NCBI GenBank assembly: GCA_947588845.1
Contig: CANQAR010000002.1
Span: 86,988 to 150,987, forward strand
Length of the DNA stretch: 64,000 nucleotides
Direction: 5' to 3'
Source of the DNA: an uncultured Lachnospiraceae bacterium
GTDB taxonomy: Bacteria > Bacillota > Clostridia > Lachnospirales > Lachnospiraceae
The notes beneath the pieces were generated by a model, which saw only the letters and a program-made list of their open reading frames with translations, was not told the origin of the DNA and did no database searches. A program made the position numbers and the translations under genes. Numbering within the stretch: position 1 is the stretch's first letter; each line of letters starts with the position of its first letter. Shown here piece by piece: positions 46,264-55,652 of this stretch.

Positions 46264-47646
46264 TCAAGACTCTGTCTGCCGTTTTCTCTGAGAGGCCGTC
46301 ACCTGCCATTTTTCAACACCCTCTGTATTTTCTTTCTGGAACAGGATCTTGACCGTTGTCGCAATCAGCTGCAGATCCAGAAGAAAAGAGTAATTCTCAA
46401 TGTAGGTCATGTCCAGCTTCAGCTTATCATACGGCGTCGTATTGTATTTCCCATACACCTGCGCGTATCCCGTCAGTCCTGCCTTCATTTTCAGGCGGTA
46501 GGCAAACTCCGGTATTTCTTTCGTATACTGCGCGGCAATCTCCGGGCGCTCCGGCCTGGGACCCACAAGAGACATATCGCCTTCAATGATATTAATCAGC
46601 TGCGGCAGCTCATCAAAATGGATATTGCGCAAAATCCGCCCGACCGGCGTTATGCGGCTGTCCCCCTTCATGCAAAGACGCGCGCCCTGTTTTTCAGAAT
46701 CCACCCGCATACTGCGGAACTTATAAACCTGGAATACCTTCCCGTCTTTTGTCAGCCTGTCCTGTCTGTAAAAAACCGGACCCCCGTCATACAGCTTAAC
46801 CGCCAGCGCGATAATCACCATCAGCGGAGAAAGTACAACCAGCATTATAATAGAAAAAACAAGATCAAACGCGCGCTTGATCGCCTGCTTTTCCACAGTA
46901 AGACCTGAATTGCGGAACAAAAGCAGCGGCGTATCAAACAGATGAATTTTCTCGGAACTCATAATCATGATATCCGATATCTTCGGCAGGCAGTAACATC
47001 TCAGGTTTTCCTCAAAGCAGTATTTCAGAAACAGATTCCTTTCATGCGACGGAAGATCTCCAATCACGACCGCTTCGTATTTCAGGATCTCCTGTTTGAT
47101 CCGGTCAACCCCCTCACTCAGGGCAATTGCCCCCCCGAACGTATATTTATCGCGCCGGGAAGAAAGTTTCTTTTTCAGCGCATCCGGGCTGACGGTATCA
47201 TAAATCAGAAGTACCTGATGCGGAGGATAAATATGCGCATAGATCACACGCATAACCACCACCCAGCACAGCACGGCAATCAGATTGATTCCCGTCACCC
47301 GAAGCATCGGCGTAATATGGTGCAGAAATTTCCATCTTCCGATCAGGGAAAGCTGAAGATAGGTGATCGCATTCACGAGCAGCACAGAAAAAGTCTGCCC
47401 CAGAATCACATCAAGTACACGCAGATATCCGACTTTAAAAGCAGAAAACAATTTTGAAATCAAAATGACCATCACCGCGTACAGCATGATCAGGGCCCAG
47501 TTCCCTCTGACGAATATCCTCCCAATGATCTCTTTATGACTATAATGTGTGAACCAGGTGCAGGCAAACACGGCCGTCTGGACAGCCACAATCAGGACGG
47601 ATGCCAGAAACATCATCAGCCGTTTATAACGCTCTCTTCTTCTCAA
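46264..47646 (-). CDS. Polyprenyl glycosylphosphotransferase (initiating sugar transferase)
   Basis: 460 residues. The N-terminal ~130 residues contain four to five membrane helices, followed by a CoA-binding-like soluble domain. The C-terminal bacterial sugar transferase domain (RAFDLVFSIIMLVVLSPLM, GGPVFYRQDRLTKDGK, YKFRSMRVDSE, GDMSLVGPRPERPE) moves a sugar-1-phosphate to undecaprenyl phosphate, starting an exopolysaccharide unit. TTG start at 47646 with GGGGTG upstream. Promoter TTGTCA-17-TATAAT. Confidence 0.93.
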   Translation of the reverse strand: MRRRERYKRLMMFLASVLIVAVQTAVFACTWFTHYSHKEIIGRIFVRGNWALIMLYAVMVILISKLFSAFKVGYLRVLDVILGQTFSVLLVNAITYLQLSLIGRWKFLHHITPMLRVTGINLIAVLCWVVVMRVIYAHIYPPHQVLLIYDTVSPDALKKKLSSRRDKYTFGGAIALSEGVDRIKQEILKYEAVVIGDLPSHERNLFLKYCFEENLRCYCLPKISDIMIMSSEKIHLFDTPLLLFRNSGLTVEKQAIKRAFDLVFSIIMLVVLSPLMVIIALAVKLYDGGPVFYRQDRLTKDGKVFQVYKFRSMRVDSEKQGARLCMKGDSRITPVGRILRNIHFDELPQLINIIEGDMSLVGPRPERPEIAAQYTKEIPEFAYRLKMKAGLTGYAQVYGKYNTTPYDKLKLDMTYIENYSFLLDLQLIATTVKILFQKENTEGVEKWQVTASQRKRQTES

Positions 47647-47676
47647 AACCAGTCACCCCATTCGTATTTTTTTTAC

Positions 47677-47705
47677 ATTATAGGCTACTTCCTTTAAATT
47701 GACAA
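47677..47705 (-). promoter_or_regulatory. Promoter of the sugar transferase operon
   Basis: On minus, TTGTCA (47705-47700), 17 bases, TATAAT (47682-47677). Confidence 0.8.
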
Positions 47706-47796
47706 CCAAAAAGATTCTTTTCTTCAAAAATCCGCCTCATACGTAAAAAAAATATACTTATTATAAAAATATTAAGATTTTCTCTGTTCTGCAAAC

Positions 47797-47825
47797 TTGA
47801 TTTCTTCTTTATCAGACGATATACT
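47797..47825 (+). promoter_or_regulatory. Promoter of the L,D-transpeptidase gene
   Basis: TTGATT (47797-47802), 17 bases, TATACT (47820-47825), in an AT-rich spacer. Confidence 0.65.
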
Positions 47826-47898
47826 ATAAAATATCTCAAATACAGGGAAATATTGTTATCAGTATTTCCGGATTTTGCTTATTTATGGGAGGGGATTT

Positions 47899-49710
47899 AT
47901 GAAAATTAGAAAATTATTGTCTTTGGTCTGCCTGACCGCAGGGCTGGCGCTTGTCTTGCCGTCGGCAGTTCCGCCCGGTGGGGGGATTGGAAATGCTTCT
48001 GTCACCGCGGCCGAAGAAAAACCCGGAACGGAAAAAGAATCAGAAACAGAAGCAGACAAAAAGCCCGGAGAGTGCTGGCAGAAAGACGCGTCGGGATGGT
48101 TCTATCTGTCCGAAGGGACAAAACTTACCGGCCTGCAGCAGATTGGCTCCGATTTCTATTACTTTGATTCAAAAGGCTACCGGGTCACAGGAGCTGTTAT
48201 TGTCAAATCCAGACTTCACTATTTCAATCCCGGAACCGGCAAGCTTGTAACAGGAATCACCGGACTGCAGCGGATCCAGGACAGCAATGATTATTATTTT
48301 TTCCGCAAAGCCGCGGACGGGACCATCGCGATGAACAGCTGGGTGACACACAAAGGAAAGAAGTTTTATGCCGGCAGGAACGGAAAGATTCTGTTCGGCA
48401 CACAGACGATCAACGGCAAGCTGTATCATCTCACTCAGAAAGGAAGACTTACCTCCTACGCCAAATCTTCCTATAACGGCAAATATTACTACGCCAAAGC
48501 GAACGGACAGCTGAAGACTGGCCTGAAAAAGATTGACGGAAAATATTATTACTTCAGCCCGACAACCGGTGAGCGCATGTCCGGCACGATTACCGTAGGA
48601 AATTATACGTATTATTTCTCCGCAAAAGGAGTTGCCAAGACCGGATGGATCAAGCGGGACGGCAAATATTATTACCACGACAGCAAAGGCCGCCGGAAAC
48701 TTGGCGTGGCGGTCATCGATCAGAAGACCTACTATCTTGATCCGAATGACGGAGGCGCGCGTGTCTCAAACCGCTGGGTTGCCGTCAACGGAAAATATTA
48801 TTATTTTTCATCCAATGGAGTCAGGGCAGTCGGCTGGCTCAAGGTTGACGGAGCTACCTACTATCTGGGAACAGACGGACTCAGAAAAACAGGACTGCAG
48901 ACAATCAACGGCAAAAAATACTACTTCAATCCGAACGGAACCATGAAGACCGGGTGGGTCACCGTGAGCGGCAATACCTATTATATGAGTTCAAGTACTT
49001 CTTCCAGTTCTTACGGTGCAGCCGTCTCCGGCTGGGCAAAAATTGACGGAAAGAATTATTATTTCAAATCAACCGTCCTGCTGAAAGGAACCTGGCTTTA
49101 TGATCCGGCCTCAAAGGCCTACTACTATCTTGACAAAACTACCGGCGCAGTCCTGACCGGAAAACAGACGATCAACGGCAGGGTTTACGATCTCGGCAGT
49201 ACCGGAGCGTACAAGAGCGATCCGAACGCCGTACCAAGCGGTCCAAAGGAGATCCGGGTCAACCGGGCCATGAACTGCATCACGGTATATCAGGGCGGCA
49301 CTCCGATCAAGGCAATCGTCTGCTCGACCGCTGCCGACGGAGTCAGCACGCCAAAAGGAACGTTCACGCTCCTCGACAAGCTCCGCTGGCATGAGCTGAA
49401 CGGTCCTTCCTGGGGACAGTACTGCTCCCATATTACAGGAGATATCCTGTTTCACTCCGTTCCGTGTACACGTTACAACGACAATCATTCGCTGAATGTA
49501 TCCGCATTCAACAAACTCGGAACGGCCGCATCCGCCGGGTGCATCCGCCTGACAGTGATCGACGCCAAGTGGATTTACGACAACTGTCCGATCGGCACAA
49601 AAGTTGTCATCTATGACGACTGGAGTTCTCCCGGCCCGCTGGGCAAGCCGACCGCTCCAAAGATTACCGATCCTTCCAAGACCTGGGATCCGACTGATCC
49701 GAATGCGTAG
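47899..49710 (+). CDS. L,D-transpeptidase with cell-wall-binding repeats
   Basis: About 603 residues. Signal peptide at residues ~1-35. Residues ~60-440 are choline-binding-type repeats of about 20 residues (pattern GW..I.GK.YYF...G, for example KTGWIKRDGKYYYHDSKG). The C-terminal ~125 residues form a YkuD domain with TPKGTFTLLDK, ILFHSVPC and the catalytic SAGCIRL, so His and Cys are present. It would cross-link peptidoglycan 3-3 at the surface, held by the repeats. Start ATG 49698-independent: ATG 47899 follows GGGAGGGG. Only plus-strand gene in this part. Confidence 0.92.
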   Translation: MKIRKLLSLVCLTAGLALVLPSAVPPGGGIGNASVTAAEEKPGTEKESETEADKKPGECWQKDASGWFYLSEGTKLTGLQQIGSDFYYFDSKGYRVTGAVIVKSRLHYFNPGTGKLVTGITGLQRIQDSNDYYFFRKAADGTIAMNSWVTHKGKKFYAGRNGKILFGTQTINGKLYHLTQKGRLTSYAKSSYNGKYYYAKANGQLKTGLKKIDGKYYYFSPTTGERMSGTITVGNYTYYFSAKGVAKTGWIKRDGKYYYHDSKGRRKLGVAVIDQKTYYLDPNDGGARVSNRWVAVNGKYYYFSSNGVRAVGWLKVDGATYYLGTDGLRKTGLQTINGKKYYFNPNGTMKTGWVTVSGNTYYMSSSTSSSSYGAAVSGWAKIDGKNYYFKSTVLLKGTWLYDPASKAYYYLDKTTGAVLTGKQTINGRVYDLGSTGAYKSDPNAVPSGPKEIRVNRAMNCITVYQGGTPIKAIVCSTAADGVSTPKGTFTLLDKLRWHELNGPSWGQYCSHITGDILFHSVPCTRYNDNHSLNVSAFNKLGTAASAGCIRLTVIDAKWIYDNCPIGTKVVIYDDWSSPGPLGKPTAPKITDPSKTWDPTDPNA

Positions 49711-49778
49711 TAAACGTTCATGACTCCTGCGATTCAAAACTCGCCTGCGAGTTTTGCGCGTGTTGCTTTGGACTGACC

Positions 49779-49835
49779 GGGCAGGAGGCGGTTTTCCCCT
49801 CCTGCCCGCCGCGCGGCCCAGGCGCTGCGCCTGCG
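49779..49835. repeat. Two-hairpin intergenic element, copy B
   Basis: First stem GGGCAGGAGG (49779-49788) with CCTCCTGCCC (49798-49807). Compared with copy A, an A-T pair is replaced by G-C, keeping the stem. Second hairpin CAGGCG-CTG-CGCCTG. Confidence 0.75.
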
Positions 49836-49841
49836 TAAGAA

Positions 49842-49878
49842 AAATCCCCGTACCGGACTCGAACCAGTACGGGGATTT
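49842..49878. terminator. Bidirectional terminator between L,D-transpeptidase and HPr genes
   Basis: AAATCCCCGTAC (49842-49853) pairs with GTACGGGGATTT (49867-49878), 12 bp. T-rich on the plus side (TTTCTTTG) and on the minus side (TTTTTCTTA). Confidence 0.85.
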
Positions 49879-49951
49879 CTTTGACCTTTCACAATCAGGA
49901 TTCACGAGGATCTCTTTTCTGCCGCCGAAGATCTCTCTCCGCTTTGCACAG

Positions 49952-50203
49952 CTACGGTCTCAAAAGAGCCATGACCGCCTGCAAAGCCTCCTTCTCATCT
50001 GCTCCTGAACAAACCACCTCGATCTCATCGCCCTGCTGCACACAGGCGCTCAGCACACTGAGCAGACTTTTGGCATTAAACTCCCTGTTCCGGAAATGAA
50101 TCATAATCTTTGATTCATATTCAACCGCTTTCCGGCACAGGTCTCCGGCCGGCCTCAAATGCAGGCCAAGCACATTCCTGATCCTAACTTTCTCACTAAC
50201 CAA
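49952..50203 (-). CDS. HPr family phosphocarrier protein
   Basis: 83 residues. His15 is kept in VLGLHLRPAG (canonical GLHARPA) and the regulatory Ser46 in FNAKSLLSVL. It can therefore accept phosphate from enzyme I and be phosphorylated by HPr kinase. TTG start at 50203 with GGAGG eight bases upstream, inside the cdaR end. Linked to cdaA-cdaR rather than to ptsI, which is not usual. Confidence 0.9.
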   Translation of the reverse strand: MVSEKVRIRNVLGLHLRPAGDLCRKAVEYESKIMIHFRNREFNAKSLLSVLSACVQQGDEIEVVCSGADEKEALQAVMALLRP

Positions 50204-50206
50204 TGC

Positions 50207-51550
50207 TCAATCCTCCGTATTAACCTCATTTTCTAGCAAAACATCCTCCGGTACCGAAGTCACTACGATAGTTACATCGGAAGCAAGCTCATAACCATCG
50301 GGAAGTTCAATCTCAACAGGTATTTCATAGCTGCCTTCCTCTTTGCACACGTCAAGATCAATCCTGCCGTGTATATCCTCCATACTGACGCTGTATACGC
50401 TCTCATCCTCGGAATGGATCCGGACAGGGATAACGTCAGCCGGTGAATAAGTCAATGTCATTCCTTTCGGCTTGTTCAGAAGCTCCAGACTGGACAGCGG
50501 CAGGCTGATCGTCCGGTCTCCCGTCTTCTCAATCTGTACCGTAACCGATATGGTCGGCTCCGCATCCGCAATCAGCCGGATATCCGTTTCCTCCGCAAGA
50601 AGCGTGGAAATATCCACCTCCTGCGTGACTGTCTCGGACAATCCCTCGACAGATACCGCGTCTTCCAGCACGATCTTCCCATCCAGCTTTGCCAGCGCCT
50701 CCTGCGTTCCTACCAGACTTACCGTCACGGGAACCGTCGAAATGCCTGTGATCCGATATCCCTCTGCAGGCTCTCCATAAGTCCCTACGGTAACGGAAAT
50801 ATCATTCATAACCTCCCACAGTTTGATCTTTACGCTGACTTCATTCCCTGGAATCAGAACTCCGGAAGAATCCTTGATCTGTATCCGCTCCATCTGACTC
50901 TCGTCAAATTTCGTACCGTTTTTGTCATATACCTGAAGTACCACCTGGCGCGTCTGATCCATGCTGAGTCCGGTAACGGCAACCTCCGCGCTGATCTTCC
51001 CGATTTTATTCAAAAGGCTCTCCGGTCCCGCAACCTGTACGGTTCTTCCCTGTGCGACCTCCATCGTACCTACCTCGTACCCGTTCGCAGGCCGCTCTCC
51101 GTTTGTGGTGACCGTGATCATGAACTCCTGCTGCGTCAGCTGCTCCAGCTGCACTTTCATGACAGAAGGATAGATCTCAATCTCATCCCAGGTAACCGCC
51201 GCATTATCACAGGTGACATGCAGCGGAACAGCGTTCATATCAGTCATGGCCTCCATGTCGGCAACCACCGTAAAATTCGACGCCGACAGACGATCCAGAA
51301 CACTGGAACGCTCCGTCACCTTCAAAGTGACTGTGGAGCCGTCAACAACATAGAACACCTTGTCTATGTCAGTCACACTGTCCTCATTCATAAACTGCAC
51401 TCTGACATCTTTTAACAGCATCGAATCATATGGATTATTCACATTGGTAACCAGAAGCCATATCAGCACTGCCATCGCGAGCGACAGCACCTTCAGTGCC
51501 AGATTTCTGGTCAGCCTGCGCCCCAGACTTCCGGTCTGCTCATGTCTCAT
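50207..51550 (-). CDS. cdaR: CdaA regulatory protein CdaR (YbbR repeats)
   Basis: About 447 residues: one N-terminal membrane helix (LALKVLSLAMAVLIWLLVTN) and several extracellular YbbR repeats of ~80 residues (for example VTGLSMDQTRQVVLQVYDKNG). CdaR binds and modulates the diadenylate cyclase. I choose ATG 51550, which overlaps the cdaA stop as ATGA; an in-frame GTG at 51571 has a poorer ribosome site. Confidence 0.92.
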   Translation of the reverse strand: MRHEQTGSLGRRLTRNLALKVLSLAMAVLIWLLVTNVNNPYDSMLLKDVRVQFMNEDSVTDIDKVFYVVDGSTVTLKVTERSSVLDRLSASNFTVVADMEAMTDMNAVPLHVTCDNAAVTWDEIEIYPSVMKVQLEQLTQQEFMITVTTNGERPANGYEVGTMEVAQGRTVQVAGPESLLNKIGKISAEVAVTGLSMDQTRQVVLQVYDKNGTKFDESQMERIQIKDSSGVLIPGNEVSVKIKLWEVMNDISVTVGTYGEPAEGYRITGISTVPVTVSLVGTQEALAKLDGKIVLEDAVSVEGLSETVTQEVDISTLLAEETDIRLIADAEPTISVTVQIEKTGDRTISLPLSSLELLNKPKGMTLTYSPADVIPVRIHSEDESVYSVSMEDIHGRIDLDVCKEEGSYEIPVEIELPDGYELASDVTIVVTSVPEDVLLENEVNTED

Positions 51551-52416
51551 CCCTGCCCCCAACCTTTCCACAATCTGAATTTCTTCTGTGCCACGGACTT
51601 GTTCTGCACAACCAGCAGTTCCTCACGAAGCTGCTCCGGAGTCACAGGTCCCCGCAGTTCACGTTTGTAAGCGATCGAAATATGCCCTGTCTCCTCCGAC
51701 ACAATAATCGTAAAGGAATCCGACACCTCGCTGATGCCAAGCCCCGCCCTGTGCCTTGTCCCCAGTTCCTTGCTCAAAAACATGCTGTCAGACAGAGGCA
51801 GATAACAGGTTGCCGCGGTAACCCTGTTTCCCTTAACCAGAACCGCCCCGTCATGCAGCGGAGTATTATGCTCGAAAATATTGATCAGGAGCTGGCTGCT
51901 CACAACAGAGTCAAGCACAATGCCTGTCCGTTCATATTCCTGCAGCGTCACTTCCTGCTCGATCACAATCAGAGCGCCCGTCTTTACACGCGCCATCTCC
52001 ACGACAGCTTTTACAATCTCATTCACCGTCTTATCACTGAAACGTTCCGTCACAGCGCGCCCGGAGTCCAGCGGAATCAGCGAAGAGACAATCTGTTTCT
52101 CCCCCAGCTGCTCCAGAACCCTTCTCAACTCAGGCTGGAAAATAACCACTACCGCTATGATTGCTATGTTAATCGCATGGCTCACGATATAGATCAGTGT
52201 CTCCATATGAAAAAGATAGATCACGGAGACACAGATCAGCAGAACCATAATTCCTTTCAAAAGCGTCCACGCCCTTGTATTCTTGATCCAAAGCAGCAGA
52301 CTGTATACTAAAAACGTCAGAATGATTATCTCCAGTACGTTCGTGAACGTAATTTCCTTCATGGATTGGGTGAACCAGGAGAGGATGCCGCTCAGCGCCA
52401 GCCTTATATTGTTCAT
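51547..52416 (-). CDS. cdaA: Diadenylate cyclase CdaA (c-di-AMP synthase)
   Basis: About 289 residues. Three membrane helices (residues ~25-90) precede a DisA_N domain with PLHDGAVLVKGN and GTRHRAGLGISE, the ATP-binding and catalytic motifs. Makes c-di-AMP, which controls potassium, osmolytes and cell-wall homeostasis. ATG 52416 after AAGGAGA. Upstream of cdaR; glmM, often third, is replaced here by an HPr gene. Confidence 0.96.
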   Translation of the reverse strand: MNNIRLALSGILSWFTQSMKEITFTNVLEIIILTFLVYSLLLWIKNTRAWTLLKGIMVLLICVSVIYLFHMETLIYIVSHAINIAIIAVVVIFQPELRRVLEQLGEKQIVSSLIPLDSGRAVTERFSDKTVNEIVKAVVEMARVKTGALIVIEQEVTLQEYERTGIVLDSVVSSQLLINIFEHNTPLHDGAVLVKGNRVTAATCYLPLSDSMFLSKELGTRHRAGLGISEVSDSFTIIVSEETGHISIAYKRELRGPVTPEQLREELLVVQNKSVAQKKFRLWKGWGQG

Positions 52417-52499
52417 TCCAGTTCTCCTTTCGGTGATTATACAATCCAGTATATCACACATTTTCGTCCGTGCATACCACCTTTTTTCTTTTCCGGATA

Positions 52500-53267
52500 T
52501 TATCTGTGCGCAATTACCAGAAAAAATACATTTCTCACCCCGGCGCGCTTCAGCACGCGGCTGATCTCATCCATGGTGCTTCCGGTCGTGTAAACATCAT
52601 CTATGACAAGCACAGACTGTACACCCGAAAGATCCCCGCTCACCTCAAACGCGTTTTTCAGGTTTTTTCGGCGCTCCTGCCCGGACAGTTCCTTCTGGTC
52701 CTTTGTATTTTTTCGTTTTCTGACCGTGTGGGACAGAACCGGAATTCCTGTAAGTCTTCCAATCTTCTTCGCAAGCAGTTCCGACTGATTGAATCCTCTT
52801 CTGTTCTTCTTCATCCAGTGCATCGGAACCGGGATAATCCATCCAGGTCTCCACAGAGAAATCCATTTTTCCGCCCGCCAGACCATAGCTTCCGCATAAA
52901 AATCCAGATATTCCCGCCTGTTGGAAAATTTCATGCGCTGCACGGAAGCACGTAGTTTTCCCGCATAGCTGAACGCCGCAATCCCCTGCGTAAAATCATG
53001 AGCACGCGCAAGGCAGTCCTCACAGTATTCCTTTTCTGATCTGTCGAGCATCCTCCCGCACTTCAGACAATAAGGCTGCAGGATCCAGGGGAGTTCTCCC
53101 CGGCATTCCCCGCACACCCTGTCCCCGCCGACTGAAATGATTCTGTCGCACAGAGGACATCTCGGAGGATACAGGATACCGACGGCAAATTCTCCTGCCC
53201 GCCTCGCATACCTGATCACTTTTTTATCTGATAATTTTCCGTATGATAATAACTCTTTTCTTTTCAA
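52500..53267 (-). CDS. comF: ComF family protein (phosphoribosyltransferase-like)
   Basis: 255 residues. N-terminal zinc ribbon: CPLCDRIISVGGDRVCGEC and CLKCGRMLDRSEKEYCEDC. C-terminal PRTase motif VLVIDDVYTTGSTMDEI. ComF-type proteins serve DNA uptake in naturally competent bacteria; many non-competent Clostridia keep one. Probable TTG start at 53267 with a weak ribosome site. Downstream of recD2 across a repeat element. Confidence 0.9.
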   Translation of the reverse strand: MKRKELLSYGKLSDKKVIRYARRAGEFAVGILYPPRCPLCDRIISVGGDRVCGECRGELPWILQPYCLKCGRMLDRSEKEYCEDCLARAHDFTQGIAAFSYAGKLRASVQRMKFSNRREYLDFYAEAMVWRAEKWISLWRPGWIIPVPMHWMKKNRRGFNQSELLAKKIGRLTGIPVLSHTVRKRKNTKDQKELSGQERRKNLKNAFEVSGDLSGVQSVLVIDDVYTTGSTMDEISRVLKRAGVRNVFFLVIAHR

Positions 53268-53362
53268 CAGCAGAACCTTCTGCTCTTCTCCCTTTCAGCC
53301 CGCATACTCACCCGCGGGACCGATCCGCACTGTTCTGCACTTTCATTTTGCCGGCAATCGAA

Positions 53363-53416
53363 CAGGAGGCAGTTTTCCCTCCTGCCCGCCTCGCGGAATT
53401 CAGGTCTGCGTCAGCA
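53363..53416. repeat. Two-hairpin intergenic element, copy C
   Basis: First stem CAGGAGG (53363-53369) with CCTCCTG (53378-53384), outer pairs partly lost. Second hairpin GTCTGC-GTCA-GCAGAC. Lies between recD2 and comF, within a likely operon. Confidence 0.7.
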
Positions 53417-53432
53417 GACAATCTGGCATCTG

Positions 53433-55646
53433 CTACAACTCCCTCAGTTCCCTGATCCGCTGCGCCAGAGTTGTATAGCGGCGCTGCTCCATCGTATTTC
53501 TGATCATCTGCTGAAACGCAGCGTCATCTCCGACCAGAGTCACACATTTGCGCGCCCTGGTCACAGCCGTATACAAAAGGTTGCGGTTCATCAGCATCCT
53601 CGGCCCGGACAACAGAGGAATCACAATCGCGGGATATTCGCTGCCCTGCGATTTATGTATGGTCACAGCATAGGACAGTTCCAGTTCATCCAGACCGGAG
53701 AATGGATACTTCACCATGCGGCGGTCGTCAAACTCAACCGTCATGCACTCTGTATGAGGATTGATTTCCCGGATAATTCCCATGTCCCCATTGAAAATAC
53801 CCAGTCCTTTCTCCGCGGAAACTCCATGTTTTCCGCGAATTTCCCACTCGATCTGATAATTATTGCGGATCTGCATGACTTTATCCCCTTCGCGGAACAG
53901 CATCTCTCCATGCTCCTGCTCCGCTTTATCTTCCGACGGGGGATTCAGATATTCCTGAAGAATCCGGTTGAGCCGTTCCACTCCAAGCAGTCCCTTCCGC
54001 ATCGGCGTCAGCACCTGGATATCGTACACCGAAGCGTTTACATAGCGCGGCATCTTATCGCGCACAAGCTGAATCACAATACTGATGATCACATTCACAT
54101 CCTGCCTTTTCAGGAAGAAAAAGTCAAGACTCTTATTATCAAGCGGAATCTGCTCGCCGCGGTTGATTTTATGCGCGTTCACGACAATATCACTCTCGGA
54201 TGCCTGTCTGAAAATCCGGGTCAGTCTCACCACCTGAATGCAGCCGGATGCAATAATATCCTTCAGGACGCTGCCCGGACCCACAGAAGGAAGCTGATTG
54301 ACATCCCCCACCATAATCAGTCTTGTTCCCACAGGAATCGCGCCGAGCAGCGCATGCATCAGATAAATATCCACCATCGACATCTCGTCTACAATGATCA
54401 CATCCGCCTCGAGCGGATTTTCCTCATCGCGCGCAAAATTCCCGGAATTTTCTTCCTTTCCCGCGGAGATCTCAAGCATCCTGTGTATCGTCTTCGCTTC
54501 GCAGCCGGTCGTCTCCGTCATTCTCTTCGCAGCTCTCCCTGTCGGCGCCGCAAGCAGGATATCCAGTCCTTCCGACTCAAAATACGTGATCAGTGTGTTG
54601 ATGATCGTCGTCTTTCCGGTTCCTGGACCTCCCGTGATCACCAGAAGACCGCAGCGGACAGCCTCGACCACCGCCTGCCTCTGCATCTCGTCAAGCTGTG
54701 TCGATGACGCTTTCTCAATCGCGGAAATTTTCCGCAGAACCAGTTCCTCGTCAATCTCTTCTGTGATATTCAGATCATTGAGCATACGCGCCGTGTCCAG
54801 TTCCATGCGGTAAACGGCCGCACCATAGACCAGCTTCATCCCCTGTTCTTCCTTCACAACGATCTTTCGCCCGATCACAAGATCCAGCAGATACTGTTCC
54901 TGGTTCTCCGGCATGCCCCCAAGCAGTTCCGCCGCCCTTCGCATGAGTTCCTCCTGCGGAAGACAGACATGTCCCTCCGAAACCGACTGCTGCAGTGCAT
55001 ACATGATTCCGCATTTAATCCGATACTCCGAATCCTGACGGACGCCTGCCCGCTTCGCGATATCGTCCGCGATACGGAATCCGACTCCTGCGATATCATC
55101 CGCAAGACGGTACGGATTCTCCTGCATTACCTTGTAAATGCCGTTTCCATACTTCTGATAAATCTTAACGCTCATGGATGTGCTGATGCCAAACTGCTGC
55201 AGAAAAATCATCGCTTTGCGCATGTCCCGTTTCCCGCACACCTGATCCGCGATTTCCCGCGCCTTCCTCGGGCTGATCCCTTTAATCTCCGCAAGCCGCT
55301 CAGGCTCTTCCTCAATGATCCGGAAAGCATCCTCATGAAATTTCTGAACAATACGCGCCGCGAGCGCCGCCCCGATTCCTTTGACCGCACCGGAACCCAG
55401 ATATCGTTCAATTGCCTGCTCATCCTCCGGCTCCCTGATCTCAAAACTCTCCGCTCTGAACTGCTTCCCGTACGTGGCGTGAGCGACATACTGCCCCTGC
55501 ACCTCAATCAGCTCTCCTTCATTCACGCAGGAAAGCATACCGACGCACGTCGTCTCCCCCTGACCGGACTTCAATGCAAGTACCGTATAACCGCTCTCTT
55601 TGTTTCTGAAAATAATACGGTCCACATAGCCTTTCAGTTTCTCCAT
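53433..55646 (-). CDS. recD2: RecD2/TraA-type ATP-dependent helicase
   Basis: 737 residues. N-terminal OB-like and helix-hairpin-helix regions (YLGSGAVKGIGAALAARIV, IKGISPRKAREIA), Walker A GGPGTGKTTIINTL, Walker B VIIVDEMSMVD, and superfamily 1 motifs GDVNQLPSVGPG, TIHKSQGSEYPAIVIPL, LYTAVTRARK. A 5'-3' SF1B helicase of the RecBC-independent RecD2 group, for DNA repair and mismatch processing. Starts seven bases after mreB. Confidence 0.95.
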   Translation of the reverse strand: MEKLKGYVDRIIFRNKESGYTVLALKSGQGETTCVGMLSCVNEGELIEVQGQYVAHATYGKQFRAESFEIREPEDEQAIERYLGSGAVKGIGAALAARIVQKFHEDAFRIIEEEPERLAEIKGISPRKAREIADQVCGKRDMRKAMIFLQQFGISTSMSVKIYQKYGNGIYKVMQENPYRLADDIAGVGFRIADDIAKRAGVRQDSEYRIKCGIMYALQQSVSEGHVCLPQEELMRRAAELLGGMPENQEQYLLDLVIGRKIVVKEEQGMKLVYGAAVYRMELDTARMLNDLNITEEIDEELVLRKISAIEKASSTQLDEMQRQAVVEAVRCGLLVITGGPGTGKTTIINTLITYFESEGLDILLAAPTGRAAKRMTETTGCEAKTIHRMLEISAGKEENSGNFARDEENPLEADVIIVDEMSMVDIYLMHALLGAIPVGTRLIMVGDVNQLPSVGPGSVLKDIIASGCIQVVRLTRIFRQASESDIVVNAHKINRGEQIPLDNKSLDFFFLKRQDVNVIISIVIQLVRDKMPRYVNASVYDIQVLTPMRKGLLGVERLNRILQEYLNPPSEDKAEQEHGEMLFREGDKVMQIRNNYQIEWEIRGKHGVSAEKGLGIFNGDMGIIREINPHTECMTVEFDDRRMVKYPFSGLDELELSYAVTIHKSQGSEYPAIVIPLLSGPRMLMNRNLLYTAVTRARKCVTLVGDDAAFQQMIRNTMEQRRYTTLAQRIRELREL

Positions 55647-55652
55647 ATATGA

